64,000 nt of DNA from CAZYBU01 sp964645775 (GCA_964645775.1 CAZYBU010000013.1:10690-74689); one strand, 5' to 3'; counted from the stretch's first letter, positions 42,364 through 50,875 are shown. Notes: generated by a model not told the origin, from the letters alone. Numbers and translations are program-made.

Positions 42364-45012
42364 ATGAACGAACAATTATCAATCTGCATCGTTTCCGGTG
42401 ATCATGGAACCGTGAAACATTTTTCAGAATATTCCAGAATCATGGAATTTGCTTCCTTCGCATCCCTTGAAGAACTGGAAAAAGATTCCAGGGACAGCTT
42501 TGACATCCTGCTGATTGACGCGGACCTTATTGAGAATATAGAGGCGAATCATCCCCTGTTACAGATAATGCCGATAGTGCTGGTAACGGACGACCGGGAG
42601 GGGATTCTTCCCGATTTCTCCTGTCACGGAATCGTCTGCCGTCACGCCTGCGGACACGTTATCGGAAAGGTCTTTGAACTGGCCAGTAAACATTTTTTTG
42701 CTATTAAAAGACTTTCACAGGAAAAGTCCCGGAACCGTTTGATAATTGAAGCCATACCTGACCAGCTTTTCGAACTGGAACGTGACGGGACCTTTATCTC
42801 GTACCATGGAGGAGTACACACCAAGCCCTTCCGAGACCCGGAGGAGTTCCTGGGAAAAAAGGTAACAGAGGTCCTTCCTTCGGGCATGGCGGAACTTGCT
42901 TTGAGCCATGTGTCGAAAACCCTTTCAGCCATGAAAATGATGAAGTACGAGTACTCCCTGGAGCAGAACGGGGAGACCCGCCATTACGAGGGACATATGG
43001 TTCCCCTTGGCCCCGACAGCGTTCTTACCGTGATTAGGGACATCACGGATTCCGTGGCCTACCGTTCCCTGCTGGAGGAGAGAGAGTACAGGCACAGCCT
43101 CCTTGTCGAGCAGATGAACGACGCGGTCTATTTCTACAGGGTCGACGAGAAGGGACCGGACAAATTTCTTGAGGTAAACCAGGCGGCCTGTGGCATGCTT
43201 GGGTACAGCCGGGAAGAACTGCTTTCCATGTCACGGAAAGAGATACAGTCCGAGAACAACCTTGATGACGGGCAGCAGTTCGTGGAAGAACTGAAAAGAA
43301 AGAACAGGGTAACCTTTGAGCGGCTTCACAGGAGAAAGGACGGAACCGACGTCCCGGTGGAGATCAACGTTCACAGGTTTACCCTGGGCGATGAGACCTA
43401 TAATCTTTCTATTGCCCGGAACATAACCGAGCGGAAGGCCTACCAGGATACCCTGAAACAGCAGTACCAGTTTATCCGGGGAATGATCGATTCTCTGACC
43501 CATCCTTTTTATGTTATCAATGCCGCAGACTACAGGGTCGTACTGGCTAACCGGGCGGCAGGATGCGGGGATGAATATCCGGGTATAACCTGCTATGCCA
43601 TGACGCACCACAGGGACGTCCCATGCGAAGAAGGGGAGCACCCCTGTCCCCTGCAGATGGTCATAGAGACGCGGAACCATGTGATGGTTGAGCATGTTCA
43701 CTATGACAGAGAGGGTAACCGGAGGTACGTGGAGGTCCACGGGTATCCCATCTTTGACGAGGAGGATAACGTTGTCCGGATGGTGGAATACGCCCTGGAT
43801 ATAACCGAGCGTAAAAAGATGGAGATGGATCTGGTGGAACGGACCCAGGAGGCGGATACTGCCCGGGAAACGGCCCAGAAGGCGAACCGGGCAAAGAGTG
43901 ATTTCCTGGCCACAATGAGCCACGAGATCAGGACTCCCATGAATAGCATACTGGGTATGCTCGACCTGGCACGGACCACGGACAGCCTGGAGGAGATGAA
44001 CGATTACTTCCAGACAGCCACCGTGTCGGCCCGGCACCTGCTCAGTATCATCAATGACATCCTGGATATCTCCCGCATTGAATCAGGACACCTTAACCTT
44101 GAGAAAGAGACCCTTTCTCTCCATGAACTTATGGAGAGTGTAGACAGAATATTTCGAAAAGAGATTGAAGAAAAAGGAATTACGTTCAACCTGAGTATCG
44201 CTCCTGATGTCCCGGAAATGGTCATGGGAGACGAAACCCGCCTCAGGCAGATTCTCGCCAATCTTGTCAGTAACGCCTGTAAATTTACCGGGGAAGGTTC
44301 CATCTCCGTTATGCTTGAACTCTCCGCCAATCAACCGGAAGATGAAAGGGTCTCTCTCTGTTTTACGGTGCGTGACACAGGGATCGGCATATCTCCGGAA
44401 CATCGGAAAAATATCTTCAATAAGTTTCAGCAGGCCGAGTCTTCCACAACCCGCAGGTACGGCGGCACGGGCCTGGGTCTCAGCATCTGCAAGGAACTTA
44501 GTTCCCTGATGGAAGGCTATATCCGTCTTGAAAGCGAGGAAGGGAAGGGAAGCGCCTTTTACGTCGATATTCCCCTGGAGATATCGGAAAACGTTCAGGA
44601 GGTGATTATCCATGAAATGTCTGAAAGTGAAATCAGGCGTTCTCTCCATCTTCTGCTGGCGGATGATAACCCGGTGAACGTAAAGCTGGCCCGGGCTATC
44701 CTCGAAAAAAGAGGGCACAGGGTTGACGTTGCAAAGAACGGTGAGGAGGCCCTGAATCTCTGCCGGGACAGCGAATATGACCTGATTCTCATGGACGTGG
44801 AGATGACGGTCATGGACGGACTGGAGGCGACCCGGAGACTTCGTAACGGGGAGGCGGGTGACCGGTGCCAGAAGCTTCCCGTAATCGCCATGACGGCCCA
44901 CGCAATATCCGAAGTACAGAAAAGGGCTGACGAAGCCGGTATGAACGGGTACGTGACCAAACCGATCGACATCAATGGACTGGAAAACACAATACTGGAA
45001 ATTGTCGGTTAA
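42364..45012 (+). CDS. Hybrid sensor histidine kinase with three PAS domains and a receiver
   Basis: A cytoplasmic multi-domain kinase of 882 residues with no membrane helix. In order: a degenerate receiver-like domain (1-115, IDILLIDADL-type core); PAS 1 and PAS 2 (about 120-360); PAS 3 (about 370-480) with an unusual Cys set (CYAMTHHRDVPCEEGEHPCPL). HisKA follows with SHEIRTPMNSILGML (His520), the ATPase domain (NLVSNACKFT, DTGIGIS, GGTGLGLSI), and a complete C-terminal receiver (LLADDNPVN, Asp811 in LMDVEM). The Cys-rich PAS pattern is shared by many anaerobe kinases and may bind metal or a cluster. The ATG at 42364 follows GGGAGAGG. No separate response regulator gene is adjacent. Confidence 0.93.
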   Translation: MNEQLSICIVSGDHGTVKHFSEYSRIMEFASFASLEELEKDSRDSFDILLIDADLIENIEANHPLLQIMPIVLVTDDREGILPDFSCHGIVCRHACGHVIGKVFELASKHFFAIKRLSQEKSRNRLIIEAIPDQLFELERDGTFISYHGGVHTKPFRDPEEFLGKKVTEVLPSGMAELALSHVSKTLSAMKMMKYEYSLEQNGETRHYEGHMVPLGPDSVLTVIRDITDSVAYRSLLEEREYRHSLLVEQMNDAVYFYRVDEKGPDKFLEVNQAACGMLGYSREELLSMSRKEIQSENNLDDGQQFVEELKRKNRVTFERLHRRKDGTDVPVEINVHRFTLGDETYNLSIARNITERKAYQDTLKQQYQFIRGMIDSLTHPFYVINAADYRVVLANRAAGCGDEYPGITCYAMTHHRDVPCEEGEHPCPLQMVIETRNHVMVEHVHYDREGNRRYVEVHGYPIFDEEDNVVRMVEYALDITERKKMEMDLVERTQEADTARETAQKANRAKSDFLATMSHEIRTPMNSILGMLDLARTTDSLEEMNDYFQTATVSARHLLSIINDILDISRIESGHLNLEKETLSLHELMESVDRIFRKEIEEKGITFNLSIAPDVPEMVMGDETRLRQILANLVSNACKFTGEGSISVMLELSANQPEDERVSLCFTVRDTGIGISPEHRKNIFNKFQQAESSTTRRYGGTGLGLSICKELSSLMEGYIRLESEEGKGSAFYVDIPLEISENVQEVIIHEMSESEIRRSLHLLLADDNPVNVKLARAILEKRGHRVDVAKNGEEALNLCRDSEYDLILMDVEMTVMDGLEATRRLRNGEAGDRCQKLPVIAMTAHAISEVQKRADEAGMNGYVTKPIDINGLENTILEIVG

Positions 45013-45145
45013 CCCGGCATAAACGAGATCCAGGAATCGGAGCTCACCCTGACGGAGTTTTATTGCAGGCCTGTAAAGAACTTCGTTAACGCGTACAAAC
45101 GATACATATCGAAGAGCATCAAACTGGTATCATCTGTTATATTTC

Positions 45146-45173
45146 TTGACACACATATATATGCATATATAAC
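45146..45173 (+). promoter_or_regulatory. Promoter with 16-bp palindrome before the second kinase gene
   Basis: TTGACA (45146-45151), a 16-bp spacer and TATAAC (45168-45173). The perfect palindrome TATATATGCATATATA (45156-45171) fills the spacer and enters the -10 box. AT-rich palindromes can arise by chance, but this placement would let a bound protein block the promoter. Transcription would start near 45180, about 60 bases before the ATG. Confidence 0.5.
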
Positions 45174-45241
45174 AATTGAGTGATGTAATCATTTTAATTA
45201 ATGCTATTGATCATTACCCTTTTTGAAACCGGGGACCCTCC

Positions 45242-47026
45242 ATGCCGCAAACTATCTTCCTTGTAGAGGACGAGCCTGTAACCGCTCTTAGGGAGCAGAA
45301 ATTACTAAAGAAAGAAGGATACAGGGTCCGTATAGCCAAAACGGGTGAAGAGGCTGTTGAAAGCGCACAAACCTGTCCTGATATCGATCTCATCCTTATG
45401 GACATCGACCTGGGTGAAGGTATCGACGGAACGGAAGCCGCGCGGCAGATACTCATGGAAAGGGACATTCCCGTGGTCTTTCTCTCCAGCCACACGGAAC
45501 CGGAAATCGTAGAGAAGACCGAGAAAATCACCTCCTACGGGTACGTCGTCAAGGAGAGCGGTAACGTTGTTCTCCTGACTTCAATAAAAATGGCATTCCG
45601 TCTCTTTGACGCGAAAATGCGGGAACTTGAGAAAGAGAAAGAGCTCCGGGTCAGCCGGGAACAGCTGGCCGAGTCCCAGAGGATGGCCAAACTTGGGTCC
45701 TGGCAGATCGACCTGGAGACGAATGTCATTACCCTGAGCCCGGAACACCAGCTTATGATCGGGGAGGAACCGGTCGAGGTCTCCATGCCAATGGACGAAT
45801 ATGCAAAGAATTATATTCTGGAAGAAGATTTGCCTCTACTTGCCGAAAAATTGAACCATGCGCGGGAGAATATTGATGATCTTGACTTCAGTGATAGCTG
45901 GGAATATCGATTAAAAAGGGTAAAGGATTGTGTTACCCTTGCCGTAACGGGAAGGTTTAAATCCCGGGGAGTTATTCAGGGGGCCTCCCAGAATGTAACC
46001 GAGCATAAAAAGATCGAGAAAAGACTTAGGGAAAGCGAAGAACGGTACCGAACCCTCTTTGAAAAGAATCCGGCCGTGATACTGATTATTGATTACGGAG
46101 ATGGCCGTATCATTTTTGCCAATACCAGCGCAGAGAAGTTCTACGGTTGGAGCAGGGAAGAACTGATGGCAATGAATATATCGGATATTAACCAGCTTTC
46201 TTTTGAGGAAGTACGAAAGGAGATGGATAAGGCGTGGCAGGAGAAACAAAATGTCTTTCATTTCAGTCACAGATGCGCATCTGGGAATATTCGGGAGGTG
46301 GAGGTTTATTCTGTACCCATGATATGGCAGGAACAATCCGTACTGTTTTCTATTATCAATGATATTACTGAGAAGATGAAAGCGGAAGAAGCCCTCAAAA
46401 AGGCCTTTGAGGAAAAACAGGCCCTCCTGAAAGAATTGCAGCACAGGGCAAAGAACACCTTTTCCATCCTGTCCAATATGGTCTATCTTGAGGCGATGAC
46501 ACATGATTCAAGTGTGGTCAGGGAAGTTCTGGAGAATATCGAGAACCGTATCAGGTCCACATCGGAATTATACTCTCTTCTTTATGAATCCGGCTCACCC
46601 GGAGATACCAGGCTGGATTACTACCTCGTAAGAATAATGGATTCCGTGTTCAGTCTTTCAGATCCCGTTGAGATAACCACGGATATCATCCCGGTTACGG
46701 TAACAACCAGAGACGCAACCCATATTGGACTTCTGGTAACCGAACTGATAACTAATTCCGTTAAGCACGCTTTCCCGGGTAACCGGTCAGGAAAGGTTTC
46801 CCTTTCCCTTAAAGAAACGAAGTCAGGTCATTTACTGGAGATCACAGATAACGGTATCGGCCTGCCGCAGAACTTCGACCTGGAGAACACCGGTACCATG
46901 GGCCTTCAGCTCGTAAAGGGGATGGTTGAGCACCTGGGAGGTACCCTTAAGTACAAGTCGTCCGGGAAAGGGACCCGGTGGATGATTACTCTGGGAGAAT
47001 TAGACCCGGTGCAAGATGGGATCTGA
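45242..47026 (+). CDS. Response regulator-sensor kinase with PAS domains and HisKA_2
   Basis: The 594 residues start with a full receiver (VEDEPVTALREQKLL, Asp54 in LMDIDLGEGIDG, Lys in YVVKESG). PAS domains follow (about 150-255 and 265-380). The kinase core is of the HisKA_2/LytS-like group, with LLKELQHRAKNTFSILSN (His401), and the ATPase has LLVTELITNSVKHAF, ITDNGIGLP and GTMGLQLV. Kinases of this group often pass phosphate to receivers with DNA- or RNA-binding outputs. The fused N-terminal receiver suggests input from another kinase, for example the hybrid kinase encoded just before. It has no membrane helix. Confidence 0.92.
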   Translation: MPQTIFLVEDEPVTALREQKLLKKEGYRVRIAKTGEEAVESAQTCPDIDLILMDIDLGEGIDGTEAARQILMERDIPVVFLSSHTEPEIVEKTEKITSYGYVVKESGNVVLLTSIKMAFRLFDAKMRELEKEKELRVSREQLAESQRMAKLGSWQIDLETNVITLSPEHQLMIGEEPVEVSMPMDEYAKNYILEEDLPLLAEKLNHARENIDDLDFSDSWEYRLKRVKDCVTLAVTGRFKSRGVIQGASQNVTEHKKIEKRLRESEERYRTLFEKNPAVILIIDYGDGRIIFANTSAEKFYGWSREELMAMNISDINQLSFEEVRKEMDKAWQEKQNVFHFSHRCASGNIREVEVYSVPMIWQEQSVLFSIINDITEKMKAEEALKKAFEEKQALLKELQHRAKNTFSILSNMVYLEAMTHDSSVVREVLENIENRIRSTSELYSLLYESGSPGDTRLDYYLVRIMDSVFSLSDPVEITTDIIPVTVTTRDATHIGLLVTELITNSVKHAFPGNRSGKVSLSLKETKSGHLLEITDNGIGLPQNFDLENTGTMGLQLVKGMVEHLGGTLKYKSSGKGTRWMITLGELDPVQDGI

Positions 47027-47053
47027 AAAAGTGAGGATAAAGAAGTCCCTGTT

Positions 47054-47929
47054 TCACGCCATAGTAGGATAAAGATGCAGTAAAAGCCCTATGGCCTTGC
47101 ATGTCAGTTGGTACCGGTATTCCGTATTTTTCTTCTTTGAGCCGGGCACCCGCTCAAGGAGCCCTTTGCCAAGAAGAAATTCAAGCATTGATGTTGATAT
47201 CCGATCGATTCGGGCTCTTGTGCCGATTTCCATGGCCGTTGCCATACCCTTCAATGTATAAAGAGACCGCATTATGGAAGCTTCATCTTCCGATACTTCA
47301 GGTAGAGGTCCGGTATAGGAAGGAAACTGTTTTTCAGGATGCCTGGCACAGACTGACTTGTATGACTCCTGGATAGCCCGGATGTCGTTCTCCTTGTTCC
47401 CGGTTAGCTGAAAGGTATGAAATACTCCCGCTTCTTTAATACGGTAGTCTACCTTGGCGAGGAATATGGGGAGGCCGCAGTCACTCGCGACATGGTAAAA
47501 ACCGGTTTTCCATTTTTCAACTTTTCCCCTGGAACCTTCGGGAGTGAAAAGAAAAAATATTCGTTTAGATTTATGTTTATCCACGAAATTCTTAATGAGA
47601 TCGACCTGTCCCTGGGGTTTTGAACGGTTTATCGGTATCCCGCCAAGCCAGAGTATAAACGTCCCCATCACGGGAATTCTGCACCAGCTCTCCTTTATGG
47701 AAAAATATATTTTAACGTCATTGTTTATGGCGGTACCCAGGGCAAAGAATATATCCCAGTTTGATGTATGGGGAGCGGCAATGGTAATGCCTGCCCCCTG
47801 GGGAACAGTAGGAGCCATTTTCCACCCAGTTACCTTAAAGATAATGCTGTAGAGAAGCTTGAAAATCGCTATAATAAGCCTGCCGTCAAATATGGTTTTA
47901 TCTCTAATTGCAGGTGTCTCTCTGGTCAT
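47054..47929 (-). CDS. Lysophospholipid acyltransferase-like protein with extra C-terminal domain
   Basis: The first 200 residues are a PlsC-like acyltransferase: APHTSNWDIFFALG (the catalytic HX4D read as HTSNWD), GGIPINR, FTPEGSRGK and a further block. It would acylate lysophosphatidate or a related lipid at the membrane. The last 75 residues (EDEASIMRSLYTLKGMATAMEIGTRARIDRISTSMLEFLLGKGLL and onward) look like a winged helix, with the order helix-helix-recognition helix-wing, which is unusual for this family. The ATG at 47929 follows GTAGGT; the frame extends to 47989. It converges with the kinase gene. Confidence 0.8.
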   Translation of the reverse strand: MTRETPAIRDKTIFDGRLIIAIFKLLYSIIFKVTGWKMAPTVPQGAGITIAAPHTSNWDIFFALGTAINNDVKIYFSIKESWCRIPVMGTFILWLGGIPINRSKPQGQVDLIKNFVDKHKSKRIFFLFTPEGSRGKVEKWKTGFYHVASDCGLPIFLAKVDYRIKEAGVFHTFQLTGNKENDIRAIQESYKSVCARHPEKQFPSYTGPLPEVSEDEASIMRSLYTLKGMATAMEIGTRARIDRISTSMLEFLLGKGLLERVPGSKKKNTEYRYQLTCKAIGLLLHLYPTMA

Positions 47930-48085
47930 ACCATACCTACTTTTTTTATGGTATACCCGCGATATCCAACTGAAAAATCGACAGGTCATACTTTGAAATC
48001 TTAATCAATTACTGAAGCAGTAAAGTGTATGGACTATCTGAAAGGTCAACGAGAAAAACTGTTATTGAGTACATAAGCAATGAAA

Positions 48086-48111
48086 TAACCCCCCCCTTTA
48101 GGGGGGGTTTA
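48086..48111 (-). terminator. Terminator attached to the far tRNA-Arg copy
   Basis: On the minus strand a run of seven C's, the loop TAAA and eight G's is followed by TTATTTC. It lies directly on the 3' side of the 48-bp tRNA-Arg fragment, just as the hairpin at 49974-50000 does for the middle copy. It is probably the original terminator of the tRNA gene or of an older element. Confidence 0.6.
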
Positions 48112-48158
48112 TTCTGCGCGTCTGGCATTATTCGAACCTGCGACCTGCGGATTCGTAG
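48111..48158 (-). repeat. tRNA-Arg 3'-part copy (far direct repeat)
   Basis: These 48 bases match the 3' part of the intact tRNA-Arg at 51496-51569 and two bases beyond it at 45 of 48 positions, in the same orientation. Differences are at 48128, 48129 and 48147. The match runs from the anticodon loop to just past the 3' end, the usual core of a tRNA attachment site. It cannot fold as a tRNA because the 5' half is absent. Confidence 0.8.
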
Positions 48159-48271
48159 AACATCTCTGATTCTATTACATGTTACAGTGATATATTAAGA
48201 ATTAGTCAACATATTTCAAGCTGCCTTTGTTGGCTCAATTTTCAAGATAAACGTTGGCGCCTATCTGCAAA

Positions 48272-48358
48272 CTGTCCTTCAAATAAAGCAAGGCTACAGT
48301 TAATCTGTCCTTATTAAAAGGACAGATTATTCAAAAACTGTCCTTGACAAAAGGACAG
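48272..48358 (+). repeat. Three operator-like repeats spaced 33 bp apart
   Basis: CTGTCCTT occurs at 48272, 48305 and 48338, exactly 33 bp apart. The second and third are inverted repeats with AAGGACAG after a 5-bp spacer; the second has perfect 11-bp arms (AATCTGTCCTT). The first keeps only the left arm. The third overlaps the -35 box of the ATPase promoter. The 33-bp period is close to three helical turns, so bound proteins would lie on one face. Confidence 0.75.
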
Positions 48359-48372
48359 ATCGTGTGTATTCT
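48344..48372 (+). promoter_or_regulatory. Promoter of the AAA ATPase gene
   Basis: TTGACA (48344-48349), a 17-bp spacer and TATTCT (48367-48372). Transcription would begin at about 48379, the A of the ATG, which has no ribosome site. A leaderless mRNA is therefore likely. The -35 box lies inside the third CTGTCCTT operator, so repression is expected when it is bound. Confidence 0.6.
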
Positions 48373-48378
48373 ATAGCT

Positions 48379-49707
48379 ATGGCTTTACACCCGGTATTAC
48401 TTGAAAAACTTAACATGGCCCTGGGGAAGGCCAGGTCCATACAATATATACAGCGTGATGCCCGTCTCTCTGAGGTGCCTGGCAAGGTTCACGCTGTTAC
48501 TGGTATGCGCCGTTCAGGAAAGACCACATTCCTGCGCCAGCTTCTCGATGAGCAGCGTGAGAGAGTACCTTCTGAACGGGTATTGTATATCAGCTTTGAT
48601 GATGAGCGGTTGACAGGTATCGAAAGCGATCAGCTTTCCCATCTGCTCGAGGAGTATTATCGCCGTTATCCTGAAAGCAGGGGTGAAGAAACGGTCTCCT
48701 GGTATCTGGATGAAATTCAAATGGTCCCGGGTTGGGACCGGTTTATCCGCAGGGTTCTGGACACTGAACAGGTTGAAATAGTCGTGTCGGGCTCTTCCGC
48801 CAGGATGCTTTCACGGGAAGTACATACCTCCCTTAGAGGGCGCGGAATGGAGACAGTGATACATCCGTTCAGCTTCAGGGAATTTCTTCGCTACCGGGGG
48901 GAGGAACCGTCTGAAGAGCCCCGTAAGTGGACCTCATCCGATCGGTCATTTATTGAGAAGCGCTTTAGGGAATATATACTTGAAGGCGGATTCCCCGAGA
49001 CCCAGAAACTGAAGAAAGCTTTTCAGATTGAACTTCTTCAAGGCTACGTGAACACCGTGCTGTTCCGCGATGTGATAGAACGATATGAAATTACACAGGT
49101 GGCAGCTCTTAAATGGCTTGTACGCCATTGCCTGAGGAATCCCGCGGGCAGTTTCAGTGTTAACAAGCTTTACAATGATATAAAAGCACAGGGTCTTGCC
49201 GTGTCAAAAGACTCTGTTCATAAGATGTTTGGGTATCTCATTGACTCTTTCCTGATCTCAACTATATCACTGGCCACTGAATCTGAGCGTAAGAGGAATA
49301 CAAACCCGCGCAAGATATACCCCGCTGATCCCGGGCTTATCAGAGCGTTTGATTCCAGCGGCCGGGAGAACACAGGACGGGCGTTGGAGACAACGGTTTT
49401 CAATGAGATTGAGCGCCGAAAAGGTGATGTCGGATATGTAAAGACAAAAGACGGCTTTGAGGTGGATTTCAAGGTGAGGTATCCAGGAGGGCCAACGGAG
49501 TTAATACAGGTTTGCGCTGAAATGGATTCTGAGGCAACTGCTGAACGGGAATTCCGGGCTCTGCAATATGCAGATGAAGAATCACCAGAAAAGACACGCA
49601 CAATTATTCTGGTTATGAACCGTGAACAGGCAGATACATATACCGGGTCAGAAGTGGAAGTTAAGCCGGCGTACGAATGGTTACTTGAGGAGTACCCGCA
49701 GGAATAG
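48379..49707 (+). CDS. AAA ATPase with DUF4143 domain
   Basis: The 442 residues have an AAA_14 domain with Walker A GMRRSGKTTFLRQLL, Walker B SWYLDEIQMV, the SGSSARMLSREV sensor, and RGRGMETVIHPFSFREFLRYRG. A C-terminal DUF4143 domain follows. Its last part (ETTVFNEIERR, GYVKTKDGFEVDFKV, ELIQVCAEM) has the spacing of a PD-(D/E)XK nuclease-like core, though the E-x-K is altered. This family is abundant in bacteria and archaea, often in mobile regions, and its function is unknown. A GTG at 48364 is in frame but falls upstream of the -10 box, so ATG 48379 is preferred. The gene fills the first tRNA-bounded module. Confidence 0.87.
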   Translation: MALHPVLLEKLNMALGKARSIQYIQRDARLSEVPGKVHAVTGMRRSGKTTFLRQLLDEQRERVPSERVLYISFDDERLTGIESDQLSHLLEEYYRRYPESRGEETVSWYLDEIQMVPGWDRFIRRVLDTEQVEIVVSGSSARMLSREVHTSLRGRGMETVIHPFSFREFLRYRGEEPSEEPRKWTSSDRSFIEKRFREYILEGGFPETQKLKKAFQIELLQGYVNTVLFRDVIERYEITQVAALKWLVRHCLRNPAGSFSVNKLYNDIKAQGLAVSKDSVHKMFGYLIDSFLISTISLATESERKRNTNPRKIYPADPGLIRAFDSSGRENTGRALETTVFNEIERRKGDVGYVKTKDGFEVDFKVRYPGGPTELIQVCAEMDSEATAEREFRALQYADEESPEKTRTIILVMNREQADTYTGSEVEVKPAYEWLLEEYPQE

Positions 49708-49815
49708 AAGTCATTCCGCGTAAGCGAGGTCGAAAATTTTTTAAATAGGTTATACTGGCGCAATTCCATGATTTGCCGGTTTTTAAGGATGTATATAAGC
49801 TTATACTGAAAATTT

Positions 49816-49971
49816 TTAAGAATACCGGGTCAACATGCGGTTCTTCTGCGACAGGCCGGGAAAATCATCCAGGGGGGCGTTGTTCTGGGCCTCCATCACA
49901 CTCTGCATATAGGCATTCATTTTATTCAGCGAACCAAAATCCCTGCCTTCAAGTAACTGATACAGATCAAT
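49816..49971 (-). pseudogene. Truncated gene remnant beside the tRNA copy
   Basis: A minus-strand frame of about 50 codons without a start reads LYQLLEGRDFGSLNKMNAYM and later APLDDFPGLS, then stops. It looks like the N-terminal part of a real protein, similar in feel to the start of pRiA4b ORF-3-like proteins, but that link is weak. It is cut off next to the terminator of the middle tRNA copy, as expected at an insertion boundary. Confidence 0.35.
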
Positions 49972-49973
49972 GA

Positions 49974-50000
49974 AATAAAAAAACCTCCCGAAAGGGAGGT
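49974..50000 (-). terminator. Terminator attached to the middle tRNA-Arg copy
   Basis: On the minus strand ACCTCCC, loop TTTC and GGGAGGT are followed by seven T's, a textbook Rho-independent terminator directly after the tRNA 3' end. Confidence 0.85.
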
Positions 50001-50001
50001 C

Positions 50002-50170
50002 TTCTGCGCGTCTGGNNNNNNNNNNNNNNNNNNNNNNNNNNNNNNNNNNNNNNNNNNNNNNNNNNNNNNNNNNNNNNNNNNNNNNNNNNNNNNNNNNNNN
50101 NNNNNNNNNNNNNNNCAGGATTCGAACCTGCGACCTACGGATTCGTAGTCCGGCGCTCTATCCAGCTGAG
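50002..50170 (-). repeat. tRNA-Arg 3'-part copy (middle direct repeat), split by an assembly gap
   Basis: Bases 50002-50015 and 50116-50170 together equal the intact tRNA-Arg from its D-loop region to beyond the 3' end, with no difference. They would join without a missing or extra base if the run of N were removed. The first 13 bases of the tRNA (acceptor 5' strand) are replaced by unrelated sequence starting at 50171. It is therefore an attachment-site-like copy, not a working gene. Confidence 0.75.
50016..50115. other. Assembly gap (100 N)
   Basis: Exactly 100 N's, the usual placeholder for a gap of unknown size. Both edges lie inside the tRNA-Arg repeat, so contigs probably ended here because of that repeat. 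The order of the two sides depends on scaffolding. Confidence 0.95.
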
Positions 50171-50313
50171 GAGAGGGTGGCCGGGTCTCCGGGTGAAGCA
50201 GAGGAGCAGGTAGGGTGAGGTCGAAGAGCATCGGGGGCGGGTGCTGGTATAATCCAGCTTGACACTCTGCGATTATGAACCTACATTATAATAACATCTA
50301 CGGATGAATCATT

Positions 50314-50601
50314 GTGAACATATACTATACTGCACACGCATTGCAACGAATACATGAACGGTCTATAGATCGCCTGCATGTGGTAAAAGCAGTCAAGGAA
50401 GGTGCCTTAATTCTGGATTATCCGGATGACAAGCCCTATCCCAGCCAGCTTGTGTTGCTTATAGTTGATCACAAACCGCTTCATGTTGTATATTCACTAC
50501 CCGATGATAATTCTGGTATTGATGTCATTGTAATAACCGTATATGAGCCATCAGAACATGAATGGAATGAAACCTTTACCCGGAGGAGAGATCAGCTATG
50601 A
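50314..50601 (+). CDS. DUF4258 protein, putative toxin of a TA pair
   Basis: The 95 residues match DUF4258: YYTAHALQRIHERSID near the start, ILDYPDDKPYPSQLVLLI, and PLHVVYSLPDD with ITVYEPSEHEWN. The fold is close to RelE-like mRNA nucleases, and the domain is often paired with a YgiT-type antitoxin, as here. A toxic RNase role is inferred. The start is GTG with a weak ribosome site; an extended -10 (TGGTATAAT, 50245-50253) lies about 60 bases upstream. It overlaps the next gene by four bases. Confidence 0.83.
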   Translation: MNIYYTAHALQRIHERSIDRLHVVKAVKEGALILDYPDDKPYPSQLVLLIVDHKPLHVVYSLPDDNSGIDVIVITVYEPSEHEWNETFTRRRDQL

Positions 50602-50822
50602 CATGTGTGATCTGTAAAACAGGAAGCTATTCAGCTGGTTTGACCACCGTTGTGCTTATCAGAGGAAATTCTGCGGTAATCATAAAGGAGGTACCGGCTC
50701 AGGTTTGTGACCAGTGCGGTGAGTATATTCTTTCAGATGAAGTATCTGAAAAATTATTACAAATAGCCCATGAAGCGCATATCAACGGTACTGAAGTCGA
50801 AATAAGGCGCTTTGCTGCATAG
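50598..50822 (+). CDS. YgiT-type zinc-finger protein, putative antitoxin
   Basis: The 74 residues carry two CxxC pairs (CVIC near the start, CDQCGE in the middle) with KEVPAQVCDQCGEYILSDEV, the signature of the MqsA/YgiT N-terminal zinc domain. The C-terminal DNA-binding HTH of full MqsA is absent, as in many short partners of DUF4258 proteins. Coupled by an ATGA overlap with the preceding gene, it would bind and neutralise that protein. Confidence 0.83.
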   Translation: MTCVICKTGSYSAGLTTVVLIRGNSAVIIKEVPAQVCDQCGEYILSDEVSEKLLQIAHEAHINGTEVEIRRFAA

Positions 50823-50875
50823 TGAAAAAAGCTATTCCCGGTTTCAACCGTGTACATGAAAACAGGGAACAGATC

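Noticed and set aside
49926..50231. Minus-strand open frame running through the run of N
   Set aside because: It exists only because N codons are not stops, and it crosses a tRNA fragment.
50259..50292. TTGACA and TATAAT before the DUF4258 gene as one promoter
   Set aside because: The spacer is 22 bp, too long; the extended -10 at 50245-50253 is a better candidate.
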